Source: an uncultured Lachnospiraceae bacterium (GTDB taxonomy: Bacteria > Bacillota > Clostridia > Lachnospirales > Lachnospiraceae). Taken from it: a stretch of 64,000 bases of DNA. Made by a program: the position numbers and the translations under genes. Below the pieces are notes generated by a model that worked only from the letters and a program-made list of their open reading frames with translations, searched no databases and had not been told where the DNA came from. The stretch is from assembly GCA_910586645.1 (NCBI GenBank), contig CAJUIS010000004.1:1-64000 (forward strand). Reading direction: 5' to 3'. Of the stretch, positions 36,293 to 45,570 are shown one piece after another. How positions within the stretch are numbered: position 1 is the first letter of the stretch; the number at the start of each line of letters is the position of its first letter.

Positions 36293-38401
36293 TTAAACGC
36301 ATTCCAGAATCACAGCCGACTTTTTCTGCAGCGTTACAGATATTTTCCCCCTGCTGACCGGATAATACCGCGGCATCAGCGAATAACCGTTTTCCGTCGT
36401 CACAATCCGCTGCCGCATCGTAGCTGAAAGCGGGATCCCTGCGCTGAATACAGAAAGTTCCTTTTCCCGCTCCTTATCATCGTTATTGACAATCATCACA
36501 AAGCTCTGCTCCCTGTTAAACCTCGCATAGCACAGCAAATCATCCTCGCTGTCCAAAAACTGAAAGGAGCCTGTACGAAACGCAGAATTCTCTTTGTGAA
36601 GACGAATCAGTTCCCGGTGCAGGTCAATCAGTTCCAGATTTTCATGTCCCCAGGGATATGTCCGCCTGTTGTCCGGATCCGTAAAGCCGCACAGGCCCGC
36701 TTCGTCCCCATAATAAACGGCAGGCGCTCCCGGCCAGGTCATCTGTATCAGAGCCGCTTCCCGCATCACGCCGTAATTTACGCCTTCTGACGCAGCGGCG
36801 GCGCCAAGATATTCCACACGTCCCGCCTTATGATTCGTCCTGGTCAAAAATCTGGAATGATCATGGTTGGAAAGCTGGTTCATCGCACAGTGCAGAGACG
36901 GCGTTAAAAAGCTCGTCATATAATGACGCATCGCGCCTTCAAATCCGGCGATTTCACCGATTCTCTCCGGACAGAATTCATCGCTGTGCTTCTCCATCCC
37001 TGTCAGAAACCAGGTCACCGGTTCCATAAACGCCACATAGTTCATAATCGTATCCCACTGATCTCCAAGAAGCCATTCTTTTGGATCCCCGTAATGCTCC
37101 GCTAAAATCACCGCATCCGGATTAGCTTCTTTTACCGCATTCCGGAAATCACGCCAGAATTTGTGGTTAAATTCCCGGCTGTGCCCCAGATCCTCCGCCA
37201 CGTCCAGCCGCCATCCGTCCACACAGTACGGCTCTGACACCCATTTTTTTGCAATCCTTAAAATATCCTGGTACAAAATATCCGACCCATCCAGATTCAG
37301 CTTCGGAAGCGTATCGTGCCCCCACCAGCCTTCATAGCTCCTGTTGTCCGGCCACTTGTAATCTTCTGCGTCTTTAAACATAAAATAACTGCGGTAAGGG
37401 CTGTCTTTCGAACCGTAGGCTCCGGACGAAAAACCTTCTTTTCCCTCATAAATCTTTTCCCTGTCCAGCCAGCGGTTAAAGGAGCCGCAGTGGTTAAACA
37501 CGCCGTCCAGTATGACCTTCATGCCCCGGCGGTGCACTTCTTTTACAAATTCGGCAAAAAACGCATTGCTTGCGAGGAGGTTTCTCTGACTTGTCACCCG
37601 GCAGCAGTAACGCGTCGCCTTTCTGTTATCCTGTTCCCCTTCCGCCAAAAGCTCTCCTTCATCTTCCACGATTTTCCCAAAATGGGGATCGATATGGTCG
37701 TAATCCTGTATGTCGTACTTGTGATTTGACGGCGACACAAACAGCGGGTTAAAATAAATGACTTCCACGCCAAGATCCGAAAGATAATCCAGTTTTTTCC
37801 GAACCCCTTCCAGATCCCCGCCGTAAAATTCTCCCACACTGAAATTTTCCGGGCATTTCTCCCACTGTTCGGGAGGCACGCGCGCACTGAACGTGCGGAT
37901 ATAAAAATATTCCCGATCCAGCACGTCCGTAGAAGGATCCCCGTTATAAAAGCGATCCGTCATAATCTGATAAATAACGGCTCCCTTTGCCCAGTCCGGC
38001 GTAGAAAAGCCAGGAACAATCTGGAAAAAATATGGCTTTCTGATTTCTTTTGTTACGCCGTAGCGGTCATAACGGCACACGAGCATTCCGGATACGATTT
38101 CAAAATAGTAGAAAAAACTCTCAGTTCCAAGCAAAATTTCCACAGCATAATAGTCAAAGCTTCCGTCGCTCTCTTCAAACTTCATCAAATACGATTTTCC
38201 TCCGGCGCATAAAAAAACCAGATCCACATTGTCTTTTGCCGTACGGAAACGGATTGTCACCGTTTCATTTTCATTCGGTTCCGCCGGAGTCCTGTAATCT
38301 TTCGTCCCGTCCGAAAACAGGGCCTCTTTATTAAAAACAGGCCGTTCCTGCATAATATATTTCTGCGTCCGGTTGATTTCCTGAACAGACTGATATTTCA
38401 T
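36293..38401 (-). CDS. GH13 alpha-amylase/neopullulanase-like enzyme (intracellular)
   Basis: 702 residues, no signal peptide. An N-terminal beta domain (1-130, CBM34-like) precedes the GH13 barrel (WAKGAVIYQIMTDRF near 137). The catalytic triad is Asp400 in GWRLDVAED, Glu435 in ILAEHYGD and Asp514 in LSNHDHSRFL. This subfamily cleaves cyclodextrins, pullulan or maltodextrins in the cytoplasm. An RBS (AAAGGGG) precedes the ATG. An unusual leader with an intrinsic-terminator hairpin lies between the likely promoter and the start. The enzyme is not next to a sugar importer. Confidence 0.93.
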   Translation of the reverse strand: MKYQSVQEINRTQKYIMQERPVFNKEALFSDGTKDYRTPAEPNENETVTIRFRTAKDNVDLVFLCAGGKSYLMKFEESDGSFDYYAVEILLGTESFFYYFEIVSGMLVCRYDRYGVTKEIRKPYFFQIVPGFSTPDWAKGAVIYQIMTDRFYNGDPSTDVLDREYFYIRTFSARVPPEQWEKCPENFSVGEFYGGDLEGVRKKLDYLSDLGVEVIYFNPLFVSPSNHKYDIQDYDHIDPHFGKIVEDEGELLAEGEQDNRKATRYCCRVTSQRNLLASNAFFAEFVKEVHRRGMKVILDGVFNHCGSFNRWLDREKIYEGKEGFSSGAYGSKDSPYRSYFMFKDAEDYKWPDNRSYEGWWGHDTLPKLNLDGSDILYQDILRIAKKWVSEPYCVDGWRLDVAEDLGHSREFNHKFWRDFRNAVKEANPDAVILAEHYGDPKEWLLGDQWDTIMNYVAFMEPVTWFLTGMEKHSDEFCPERIGEIAGFEGAMRHYMTSFLTPSLHCAMNQLSNHDHSRFLTRTNHKAGRVEYLGAAAASEGVNYGVMREAALIQMTWPGAPAVYYGDEAGLCGFTDPDNRRTYPWGHENLELIDLHRELIRLHKENSAFRTGSFQFLDSEDDLLCYARFNREQSFVMIVNNDDKEREKELSVFSAGIPLSATMRQRIVTTENGYSLMPRYYPVSRGKISVTLQKKSAVILECV

Positions 38402-38433
38402 ATATGATGTCCCCTTTCTATATCAAGACAGTA

Positions 38434-38464
38434 AAAAAGACAGCCGTCCAACTGCTGTCTTTTT
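38434..38464. terminator. Strong hairpin between ftsH and GH13, terminator or attenuator
   Basis: AAAAAGACAGC and GCTGTCTTTTT arms around a CGTCCAACT loop: a perfect 11-bp stem with T runs on both sides. It lies 157 bp beyond the ftsH stop and 32 bp before the GH13 start, inside the GH13 leader if the TATAAT at 38530 is the promoter. It could end ftsH mRNA, or attenuate GH13. Confidence 0.8.
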
Positions 38465-38529
38465 AGGAGAAGGTATTTTTACTATGGGTGTAGCAAAAAC
38501 TATTAATGATTGGGGGGGGTTCTACGGTA

Positions 38530-38558
38530 ATTATAATACCATCATTCTCCGCATAAGT
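38530..38558 (-). promoter_or_regulatory. Possible GH13 promoter upstream of the hairpin
   Basis: TATAAT (38530-38535) on the minus strand with a poor -35 (ACTTAT) 17 bp upstream. A run of eight Cs on the minus strand (G8 at 38512-38519) follows in the leader, and a perfect 14-bp palindrome AAATTGTACAATTT (38598-38611) lies upstream. Confidence 0.35.
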
Positions 38559-38620
38559 GTGCACAAACTTCACAAAACATCGAATTGTTTTTTATGCAAA
38601 TTGTACAATTTCTTTTTCAT

Positions 38621-40432
38621 TTACTGCTGGAACAGCCCCTCAAACTCTTCTCTGTTGATCTTTTCTTTCTCCAATAAGAGTTCAGCGCACCGGTTTAAAA
38701 CATCTTCATATTCATGTATGATCTTTTTCGCCCTGCTGTAACAATCATCTATAATTCTCTTCACCTCGCTGTCGATCTTCGACGCCACGCTCTCTCCGTA
38801 TCCTCTCGCGTGGGCAAGATCCCTTCCGATAAACACTTCGTCATCGTTCTGATCGTAGTTAATAAGACCCACATTTTCAGACATTCCATACTTTGTAACC
38901 ATTGCTTTTGCAAGCTTTGTCGCCTGCTTGATATCCTGAGACGCACCCGTCGTAATATCGTCAAAAATCATCTCTTCCGCAACCCGTCCGCCGAGATCCA
39001 CAACGATTTCCTGAAGCATACGGCCTTTTGTATTAAACATCTGATCATTTTCATTTAAAGGCATAGTATAGCCCGCCGCGCCTGTTCCGGTCGGAATAAT
39101 GGACACCAGATCCACCGGCCCCACATCCGGCAGCACATGGAACAAAATCGCGTGTCCGGCCTCATGGAACGCTGTAATACGCTTTTCTTCTTCTGTAATA
39201 ATCCGGCTCTTTTTTTCCGCCCCGATGCCGACTTTCACAAACGATTTCCGGACATCGCTCTGCAAAATATACGCCCTGTCTTCCTTCGCCGCGTTAATTG
39301 CCGCTTCATTCAGAAGGTTTTCCAGATCCGCCCCGGTAAATCCCGCCGTCGTCTGCGCAATCTGCTTTAAATCCACGTCCTCGCCCAAAGGCTTATTCCT
39401 CGCATGAACTTTAAGAATCTCTTCCCGGCCTCCGATATCCGGCCGGCCCACATAAATTTTCCGGTCAAATCTTCCCGGCCGCATAATCGCCGGATCCAAA
39501 ATATCCACACGGTTTGTCGCCGCCATAACGATGATCCCGTCATTTGCGCCAAATCCGTCCATTTCGACAAGCATCTGGTTTAACGTCTGCTCGCGCTCGT
39601 CATGGCCTCCGCCCATTCCTGTGCCTCTGCGCCTTGCCACGGCGTCAATTTCATCGATAAACACAATGCACGGCGAATTCCGTTTCGCCTCGTCAAACAA
39701 ATCCCTGACGCGGGAAGCTCCCACGCCGACAAACATCTCTACAAAATCAGAACCGGATATACTGAAAAACGGCACGCCCGCTTCCCCTGCGACCGCCTTT
39801 CCAAGCAGCGTCTTGCCGGTTCCCGGAGGCCCGACAAGAAGAATCCCCTTGGGAATCCTTGCCCCCAGACGAATATATTTTCTTGGAGACTTTAAAAAAT
39901 CCACAAGCTCCACAAGCTCTTCCTTTTCTTCCCGAAGCCCTGCGACATTGCCGAAATTCATCTCATTGTCGCTGCTTGACAGCCTTGCGCGGCATTTGCC
40001 AAAGTTCATCATTTTGACCCCGCCGTTCCCCTGCGTCGCCTGATTGCTCATAATCATAAACAAAATAAACATCGTGGCCAACACGATAAGCAGAGGCAGC
40101 AGATTTAAAATCCAGCTTTCCGGCGGCACGTCCGTCAGAGAATAATTTTCAAAATTATTCGCCTGCATCAGCTCCTGCATCTCGTTGACATCGGACACAT
40201 AGAATTTCTCCTCGTTGTCATTGTCCAGAACGACTCTTAAAGAACCCGTCGGCACTTCTTTGTTCTGCTCGACTTCCACATAAATAACAGCGCCGCGTTT
40301 CAGCGCAGACTCAAACTCACGGACCGAATACGTCCCTGACTCCTGGCTTGCGTCCAGCAGCAGCCAGACGGCAATTACCACAATGACAAGCAGCGCATAG
40401 AATCCGAATCCTCTGTAATTATTTTTGTTCAA
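38621..40432 (-). CDS. ftsH: ATP-dependent zinc metalloprotease FtsH
   Basis: 603 residues. Two N-terminal helices (about 9-27 and 107-128) flank an extracytoplasmic domain, then AAA+ Walker A GPPGTGKT (201-208), Walker B FIDEID, an SRH region and zinc site HEAGH (423-427). It degrades unneeded or damaged membrane and soluble proteins. Gene order after spoIIE-tilS-hpt matches Bacillus. 23 bp after hpt. Confidence 0.97.
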   Translation of the reverse strand: MNKNNYRGFGFYALLVIVVIAVWLLLDASQESGTYSVREFESALKRGAVIYVEVEQNKEVPTGSLRVVLDNDNEEKFYVSDVNEMQELMQANNFENYSLTDVPPESWILNLLPLLIVLATMFILFMIMSNQATQGNGGVKMMNFGKCRARLSSSDNEMNFGNVAGLREEKEELVELVDFLKSPRKYIRLGARIPKGILLVGPPGTGKTLLGKAVAGEAGVPFFSISGSDFVEMFVGVGASRVRDLFDEAKRNSPCIVFIDEIDAVARRRGTGMGGGHDEREQTLNQMLVEMDGFGANDGIIVMAATNRVDILDPAIMRPGRFDRKIYVGRPDIGGREEILKVHARNKPLGEDVDLKQIAQTTAGFTGADLENLLNEAAINAAKEDRAYILQSDVRKSFVKVGIGAEKKSRIITEEEKRITAFHEAGHAILFHVLPDVGPVDLVSIIPTGTGAAGYTMPLNENDQMFNTKGRMLQEIVVDLGGRVAEEMIFDDITTGASQDIKQATKLAKAMVTKYGMSENVGLINYDQNDDEVFIGRDLAHARGYGESVASKIDSEVKRIIDDCYSRAKKIIHEYEDVLNRCAELLLEKEKINREEFEGLFQQ

Positions 40433-40455
40433 CTGGAAACCTCCTTCTTGCCTGA

Positions 40456-40980
40456 CTAATTTAATTCAACTACGCCGATATACGGCAGATTCCGGTACTT
40501 CTGCGCATAATCCAGCCCATACCCGACGATAAACTCATCCGGTATCTGAAAGCAGGTGTAATCCACATGCACTTCCACTGCGCGGCGCTCCGGTTTATCC
40601 AATAATGTGCAGAGCCTTAAGCTCTTGGGGTTTTTATTCTGCAGATATTCCAGCAGATAATTTAACGTTCTGCCGGAATCAATGATATCTTCCACCACGA
40701 GCACATCCCTGCCTTCTATTTCCTCATCCAAATCTTTGACAATTTTGACTACGCCGCTGGATTTTGTTGACATTCCATAGCTGGAAACATACATAAAATC
40801 CATGGAAACCGGTATCGTAAGCCTCTTTGCCAGTTCACAGGTAAAAAATACGCCTCCTTTTAAGACGCTGATCAAATGCACCTGTCTTCCTTCATAATCT
40901 TTGCTGACCTTTGCCGCAACCTCCGAAATCCTCTGATCCACTTCCTCTTCCGATAACAGCACCCGTATCGTTTCACTCAT
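40456..40980 (-). CDS. hpt: Hypoxanthine phosphoribosyltransferase
   Basis: 174 residues with the PRPP motif VLVVEDIIDSGRTL near 95-108 and a SYGMSTKSSG flexible loop near 68. It salvages hypoxanthine/guanine to IMP/GMP. Start overlaps the tilS stop by 4 bp, so it is translated with tilS. Confidence 0.95.
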   Translation of the reverse strand: MSETIRVLLSEEEVDQRISEVAAKVSKDYEGRQVHLISVLKGGVFFTCELAKRLTIPVSMDFMYVSSYGMSTKSSGVVKIVKDLDEEIEGRDVLVVEDIIDSGRTLNYLLEYLQNKNPKSLRLCTLLDKPERRAVEVHVDYTCFQIPDEFIVGYGLDYAQKYRNLPYIGVVELN

Positions 40981-42422
40981 ATTTTTTCCTCCATATACCG
41001 TACTTCCAAAATCTTTTCCGTATGTTCCGTCACTTTATAATATTCACTGATACGGCCTCCAATGGCCCACAAAATATGAGAACCGTCCGCCAGCAAAATC
41101 ATCCGATCCCTTTTTTCTCTTGGAACCTTTTCATTCATCCAGTAATCTTTCAGCTTCTGCCTGTGCCCCTGCCGGTCCAGCGCAAAATAATCCCCCGTCT
41201 TTCTCGTTCGCAAACAGAGCCTATTTTTTATCCTACCATAATCAAACCATTTCGTATACAGATTTTTCGGAATTTCTGCATCTTTTTTTGAAAAATCAAA
41301 TATTCTGCACCGCATTGTCCCCATCGGCGTATCAATATCCAGAGGAAATTTTTCAATCGGCCTCTCAAAAAAAACTGCCGCACCGGCTTTCGCCCTGTTT
41401 TTCCCATAGAGATATAAATATGAATAGGTTTTTTCGGCGGTGATTCCGTAAGAAAGCGACAGCCGTTTTCCCGTCCCTCCCAGTGAAAGCGAAAGAAGAG
41501 CCCGGATATGCTCTCTGGAAATATCTTTTCTGCTGCCGGCCGCTTCCGCAAGCAGCTCTGCCATAATGCGCCGCTGCAAAAAAGGCTGCCGCCCGGAAAG
41601 GCACTCCGTGTCAAAACAAATCGTTCCATCTTCTGATCTTTTCATATGCGCCGCTAAAACTTTATCCGTTTCTTTCCGCAGACAGACGGAAAGCTCCCGC
41701 ATATCTTCCGCCAAAGCATTCATATGCGCCACGCCCCCCTCATTTATCAGACGCATCTGCGGCATAATTTCGTTGCGGATACGGTTGCGGCTGTACCTTA
41801 CGTCTGCATTTGTGGCGTCTGTCCGGTACACCTGCCCTCTCTTTTTCAGAAAATGTTCAATGTCCGCCCTCGTTACGCAAAGCAACGGACGGATAATGCT
41901 CCCCCGCACCGGCCAAATCCCGGCGAGCCCTTCCAATCCGCTGCCTCTGCACAGATGAAACAGCATCGTCTCCGCATTGTCGTCTCCATGGTGCGCCACA
42001 GCCGTTTTTACACTCCCGCCCCGTTCGGAAGCCATATCAGAAAAACGCCTCTCTTCTTCTTTAAACGCTTCATACCTAACGTTCCTTCCCGCTTCTTCCA
42101 CAGAAATCCCCTGTTCTTTGGCCAGCGCTTCCACCGGATAGGAACGGCAGGCAAACGGAACCTGATGCAGCCCGCAAAGGCTGCGTACAAACTGCATATC
42201 GCAAAGGCTCTCTGTTCCGCGGATTCCATGCTCAATATGTATAACTGACATGGAAAACCCCATCGTATGCCCAAGCTCTTTGAGCGCCAGAAACAGGCAG
42301 ACGGAATCCGCGCCGCCGGATACCCCCGCAATCACATGATCTCCTTTTCGCACCATACAATGCTCCCGCATATACGCCGCAACTTTACTAATCATTTTTT
42401 CCTCCGTTTTCTCTTCCGTCAA
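40977..42422 (-). CDS. tilS: tRNA(Ile)-lysidine synthetase
   Basis: 481 residues. The ATP PP-loop is SGGADS (35-40) in a typical N-terminal domain, followed by the TilS substrate-binding and C-terminal domains. It adds lysine to C34 of the AUA-reading tRNA-Ile. Overlaps both spoIIE (4 bp) and hpt (4 bp). The order spoIIE-tilS-hpt-ftsH is conserved in spore formers. Confidence 0.95.
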   Translation of the reverse strand: MTEEKTEEKMISKVAAYMREHCMVRKGDHVIAGVSGGADSVCLFLALKELGHTMGFSMSVIHIEHGIRGTESLCDMQFVRSLCGLHQVPFACRSYPVEALAKEQGISVEEAGRNVRYEAFKEEERRFSDMASERGGSVKTAVAHHGDDNAETMLFHLCRGSGLEGLAGIWPVRGSIIRPLLCVTRADIEHFLKKRGQVYRTDATNADVRYSRNRIRNEIMPQMRLINEGGVAHMNALAEDMRELSVCLRKETDKVLAAHMKRSEDGTICFDTECLSGRQPFLQRRIMAELLAEAAGSRKDISREHIRALLSLSLGGTGKRLSLSYGITAEKTYSYLYLYGKNRAKAGAAVFFERPIEKFPLDIDTPMGTMRCRIFDFSKKDAEIPKNLYTKWFDYGRIKNRLCLRTRKTGDYFALDRQGHRQKLKDYWMNEKVPREKRDRMILLADGSHILWAIGGRISEYYKVTEHTEKILEVRYMEEKI

Positions 42423-44260
42423 TTCGCCCAGATTGCCGCCGCAAGCACAGTCATATCGTCCCCGACCGCTCCCCCGGTATAAACCATAACCTGATCCAGG
42501 ATCTTTTTTGCAAGCAGCCCGGGATGGTTTGTTTTAATTTCCGATATAATCTCTTCTAACGTTTCTTCCGGACTTTCCGTATTCAGATATTCTATCACAC
42601 CGTCTGTCACCATTACAAGGAAATCCCCGTCAGAAAGCTGTTTTTTCGCCTTTTCTATTTCAATTTCAAAACTGACGCCCACCGGAAGCGACGTTGACAG
42701 CAGGCACTCCACGCCGCCGTCCTTATGCCGGATAAACGTGGCCGAAGCCCCTATTTTGTAAAAAGAAGTCTCTCCCGTATAGAGATTGACGGCGGAAATA
42801 TCCACGGTTGAATACTTTTCGTCTTCCCCGTGAATCACCATAGCGGAATTTAACATTTTTATCGCCGTGTCTTTTGTAAACCCGGCTTCAATAAAGCGTT
42901 CCAGGAGATCCACCACAAGCCCGCTTTCTTTCTGCGCCCTGTCTCCGGAGCCCATGCCGTCCGACAGGCTTAATACAAGCTCCCCGTCCTCTTTTTCCAG
43001 AAAGGAAAAATTATCTCCGGAAACAGACGCCCCGTCCTTTGTCAGTTTTGCAACTCCATGCACCGCATGAAACGCAGGCTCCTCCTCATAAATGACCTCC
43101 GTCATTTCTTTCCCGATAAATGTTTTCGTATCTTTATGGGGCTTCATATGCAGCTCAAGCACGCCGGCCACCGCCTTTGTCAAATCCTTCATCGCCACAC
43201 AGTTTCCCCATTTCGAACGGACTTTTAACACAGCCTGAATATGGCCGTCCGTTTTCCGGAACAAATGCACCTCTTCCGCCGCAATCCCATACTCTTTTGC
43301 CCTGTAACGTATCTCAGACAGCTTCCGCTTTTCTTCTGCGTCCAGAAGCTTTGACTCGCTCGCGCAGTCTTCCATAATAAAAGCCATCGCGTCAAGCTGC
43401 TGCGCAATCACTTCCCTGTTTTCCAGAAGCCTGTTATACCATGCCTTATTCACACGCACCTGTTCAAATGCCGCTGCCGCCTCCCGCTCCACATGGCCGG
43501 CATAGCGGCAGTGCGCCGCAAGCTCCTTTTTCGTCTCGTCATCCGCTTCCCCGCTCTGCATCAGGTTTCCAACCAGACGTCCGAATACGCCGTACATCGT
43601 ATGGTTTGCCGGAGCCCAGCAGATAGCGCAGGTATCGCATCCGCTGCAGATGCGCCCGGCAATTTCCTGCTGAATCTGCCCCATGTCCTCCGGCCGGATT
43701 TCACTTCTCCTGTTCATAGACAGAAACGTTTTTGACAGACCTTCAAAACTTTTCGCATAATTTAAAAGCCTCTGCTCCTGATATCCGTCCTGTATGCTGC
43801 AAAGCAACGCCGGCTTGTCCGCCTCATCCAAAAACAGATGAACGCCGCGCGCAGCCAACACCACAAATCCGAAAATAAAAACCGCCTCACATACGGCCGC
43901 CGCCATCGTTACCTGGTTCCTCAGATCAAAAATCCCTCCAAACACAGAAAGCGCAAGCGTTCCCCCTGACGCCGCAAGAGCCGCGGCTACCGCATAACAT
44001 CTTTTGTCTACCCATTCTGACAGGCGCACTGTAATTCCAATGAAAAGAAGCGACATCGCATATTTTGCAATCACGGTGATCGGAAGAAACGCCACCATGC
44101 CGGAAAGCATTCCGACGGACAAAAGCCATCGCCCTCCTTCTTCTAAATACACCGCTGCAAAAAAAGCCGGAACAAAAGGATAACATCCCATAACAGAAAT
44201 CCGGCAGAGCAATGCCCCCGTCACACCAAGCGCCAATTGTTTCCATCCTGTTTTTTTCAT
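42419..44260 (-). CDS. spoIIE: Stage II sporulation protein E, short form
   Basis: 613 residues against about 830 in B. subtilis. About five hydrophobic segments in the first 140 residues replace the usual ten helices; the central domain has a Cys cluster (CSGCDTCAICW near 212-222), and the PP2C phosphatase has SDGMGSGDRA near 448. The enzyme dephosphorylates SpoIIAA to switch on sigma F in the forespore. It is the first gene of a coupled spoIIE-tilS-hpt-ftsH run and has an unusual 21-bp-spaced promoter. Ligand roles of the Cys cluster are unknown to me. Confidence 0.94.
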   Translation of the reverse strand: MKKTGWKQLALGVTGALLCRISVMGCYPFVPAFFAAVYLEEGGRWLLSVGMLSGMVAFLPITVIAKYAMSLLFIGITVRLSEWVDKRCYAVAAALAASGGTLALSVFGGIFDLRNQVTMAAAVCEAVFIFGFVVLAARGVHLFLDEADKPALLCSIQDGYQEQRLLNYAKSFEGLSKTFLSMNRRSEIRPEDMGQIQQEIAGRICSGCDTCAICWAPANHTMYGVFGRLVGNLMQSGEADDETKKELAAHCRYAGHVEREAAAAFEQVRVNKAWYNRLLENREVIAQQLDAMAFIMEDCASESKLLDAEEKRKLSEIRYRAKEYGIAAEEVHLFRKTDGHIQAVLKVRSKWGNCVAMKDLTKAVAGVLELHMKPHKDTKTFIGKEMTEVIYEEEPAFHAVHGVAKLTKDGASVSGDNFSFLEKEDGELVLSLSDGMGSGDRAQKESGLVVDLLERFIEAGFTKDTAIKMLNSAMVIHGEDEKYSTVDISAVNLYTGETSFYKIGASATFIRHKDGGVECLLSTSLPVGVSFEIEIEKAKKQLSDGDFLVMVTDGVIEYLNTESPEETLEEIISEIKTNHPGLLAKKILDQVMVYTGGAVGDDMTVLAAAIWAN

Positions 44261-44311
44261 GCTTATATCCTCCTATCAAAGGCAGAATTTTTTCTGCCGA
44301 AACTAAGAGGC

Positions 44312-44345
44312 ATTATAAGCGCCGGCCTGTAAAATGTTTGTCAAA
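44312..44345 (-). promoter_or_regulatory. spoIIE promoter, 21-bp spacing with a Spo0A-box match
   Basis: TTGACA (44339-44344) and TATAAT (44312-44317) on the minus strand are 21 bp apart, too far for normal vegetative activity but the spacing known for the Bacillus spoIIE promoter. The plus strand reads TTTGTCAAA over the -35 (44337-44345), matching the 0A-box form TTTGTCRAA. A GGCAGAA/TTCTGCC hairpin lies at 44281-44298 in the leader. Confidence 0.7.
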
Positions 44346-44377
44346 CCGTCGTGTGCGTTTCAAAAACTTTTCGCCAA

Positions 44378-44410
44378 AAATGCCCTCGAATTGTAGATTC
44401 GAGGGCATTT
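44378..44410. terminator. Terminator downstream of divIC
   Basis: AAATGCCCTCGAAT and ATTCGAGGGCATTT arms around a 5-base loop: a near-perfect 14-bp stem with T runs in both directions. Ends the divIC-side transcript before the spoIIE promoter. Confidence 0.88.
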
Positions 44411-44431
44411 AACCTTTTTAGGAACTTTGCA

Positions 44432-44722
44432 TTATTTTTCTTTAAACATAATCTCATTTTCATAAAGCAGTCCTAATTTGCTCTTTGCCGTATCCTCTAT
44501 ATATTCCCTGCTCCCGATGTATTCCTCATACCCGGACAACTGTTCCGCCCGCTCCGTCTCTTCCGCAAGCCGCTCCGTCAGCTCCGCTTCTCTTGCGATA
44601 TACTCCTGATCTTTCTGATAAAGCCTTACAATCTGAACCAGCATAACCACCAGCAGACATATTAAGATGAAAGCAATGCTCGCTCTTCCTGTTCCGCTTT
44701 TCTTCCTCCGGAATCTGCCCAT
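44432..44722 (-). CDS. divIC: Septum formation initiator DivIC/FtsB-like protein
   Basis: 96 residues: a basic start, one membrane helix (about 14-34), then a coiled coil with many Glu, and a conserved YARE-like end segment (YIGSREYIEDTAKSKLGLL). It acts at the division septum. Its place after yabQ matches the conserved sporulation block. Confidence 0.9.
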   Translation of the reverse strand: MGRFRRKKSGTGRASIAFILICLLVVMLVQIVRLYQKDQEYIAREAELTERLAEETERAEQLSGYEEYIGSREYIEDTAKSKLGLLYENEIMFKEK

Positions 44723-44734
44723 ATTTATTCCCCT

Positions 44735-45181
44735 TTACTGCTTGTTTAGTCCTATCTTAATCGCTTTTCTTATTTTTTTCAATTCTTTTTTAAAAAATAA
44801 GCCGCTTTTTTTTGCCGGTTTTCCCGCAATATGTAAAATTCTTCCCGCCGCTTTCAGCCATGCCTTTATTATTTTTACAAACAGGAAAATTACCCACGGG
44901 CTGATCAGGTTATTTTCAAGCAGCATTCCCGCCACGACGCCTCCTATCACAAACCATCGGAGCAGCCCGTCATTTTCCTCATAAAGCATTGCAAAAATTC
45001 CCACGGCGCAAATAATCCAGTACAAAATATCTTCCATTGCCGTAAGGAAAGTTCCATGCTTTAGAATGTGGCGGAAAATCCGGAATATATCATACAGAAG
45101 CATCAGAACAATCCCAAAAAGAAACGATACGGCCAAAAGGCTGCCTTCACGGATAATGGTGCGGCTGATTTCTCCGGTCAT
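44735..45181 (-). CDS. yabQ: Spore cortex biosynthesis protein YabQ
   Basis: 148 residues with about four hydrophobic segments (REGSLLAVSFLFGIVLMLLY near 12-31, then others near 50-90) and a basic tail. Assembles in the forespore outer membrane and is needed for cortex. Overlaps yabP by 4 bp. Confidence 0.88.
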   Translation of the reverse strand: MTGEISRTIIREGSLLAVSFLFGIVLMLLYDIFRIFRHILKHGTFLTAMEDILYWIICAVGIFAMLYEENDGLLRWFVIGGVVAGMLLENNLISPWVIFLFVKIIKAWLKAAGRILHIAGKPAKKSGLFFKKELKKIRKAIKIGLNKQ

Positions 45182-45462
45182 TTAAATAACCGCCCAAAAA
45201 AAGATTCCGCCTGCTTGCCGTAATCCTTCACTTCAGAATATGCGAGGGAATCGATTTTTCCTTCAATGTCAACCTCTCCCTTTTCCAGGCTCAATCGGTT
45301 GACGTGAAGATCATTTCCCTTGATCAGCAGCATTCCCTGCTCTGTCTCCAGGAGGATTTCAGCCACATCAAACGAAAGAACATCTACGACTCCGCTGAAA
45401 TTCCCGGTTTTTCGGTTGCCAAGGAGAACCTTGTGCGCCTTGCTTCCTGTTTTTTCTTCCAT
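45178..45462 (-). CDS. yabP: Sporulation protein YabP
   Basis: 94 residues. Hydrophilic beta-rich protein of the YabP/YqfC family with the GNRKTGNFSGVVDV start region and a LLIKGNDLHVNRLSLEKGEV segment typical of the family. Recruits YabQ/YabP to the developing spore. A sigma E-like promoter lies upstream. Confidence 0.88.
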   Translation of the reverse strand: MEEKTGSKAHKVLLGNRKTGNFSGVVDVLSFDVAEILLETEQGMLLIKGNDLHVNRLSLEKGEVDIEGKIDSLAYSEVKDYGKQAESFFGRLFK

Positions 45463-45530
45463 ACTTACCTCCTGACAGCGCAGTATGACACCGCACTGGA
45501 ATGGTTGTCTTTTTTCCTGCTACATGATAC

Positions 45531-45560
45531 ATTATATTAGAAGATAAGTATTTTTATGCC
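45531..45560 (-). promoter_or_regulatory. Sigma E-like promoter of yabP-yabQ
   Basis: On the minus strand GGCATAAA (45553-45560) and AATATAAT (45531-45538) are 14 bp apart. This fits the mother-cell sigma E pattern (GNCATATT, CATACAAT) in six of eight bases at -10. A plain sigma A reading with the inner TATAAT is the alternative. The region 45463-45570 holds only this. Confidence 0.45.
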
Positions 45561-45570
45561 ACTCCTTAAG

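Noticed and set aside
38484..38741. Small plus-strand coding frame of 85 codons at 38484-38741
   Set aside because: Half overlaps ftsH on the other strand, composition is low-quality and RBS spacing is uncertain. Kept only as part of the leader finding.
45531..45560. sigma E promoter of yabP as certain
   Set aside because: Only six of eight -10 bases fit and a sigma A reading is possible, so it was kept as low confidence only.
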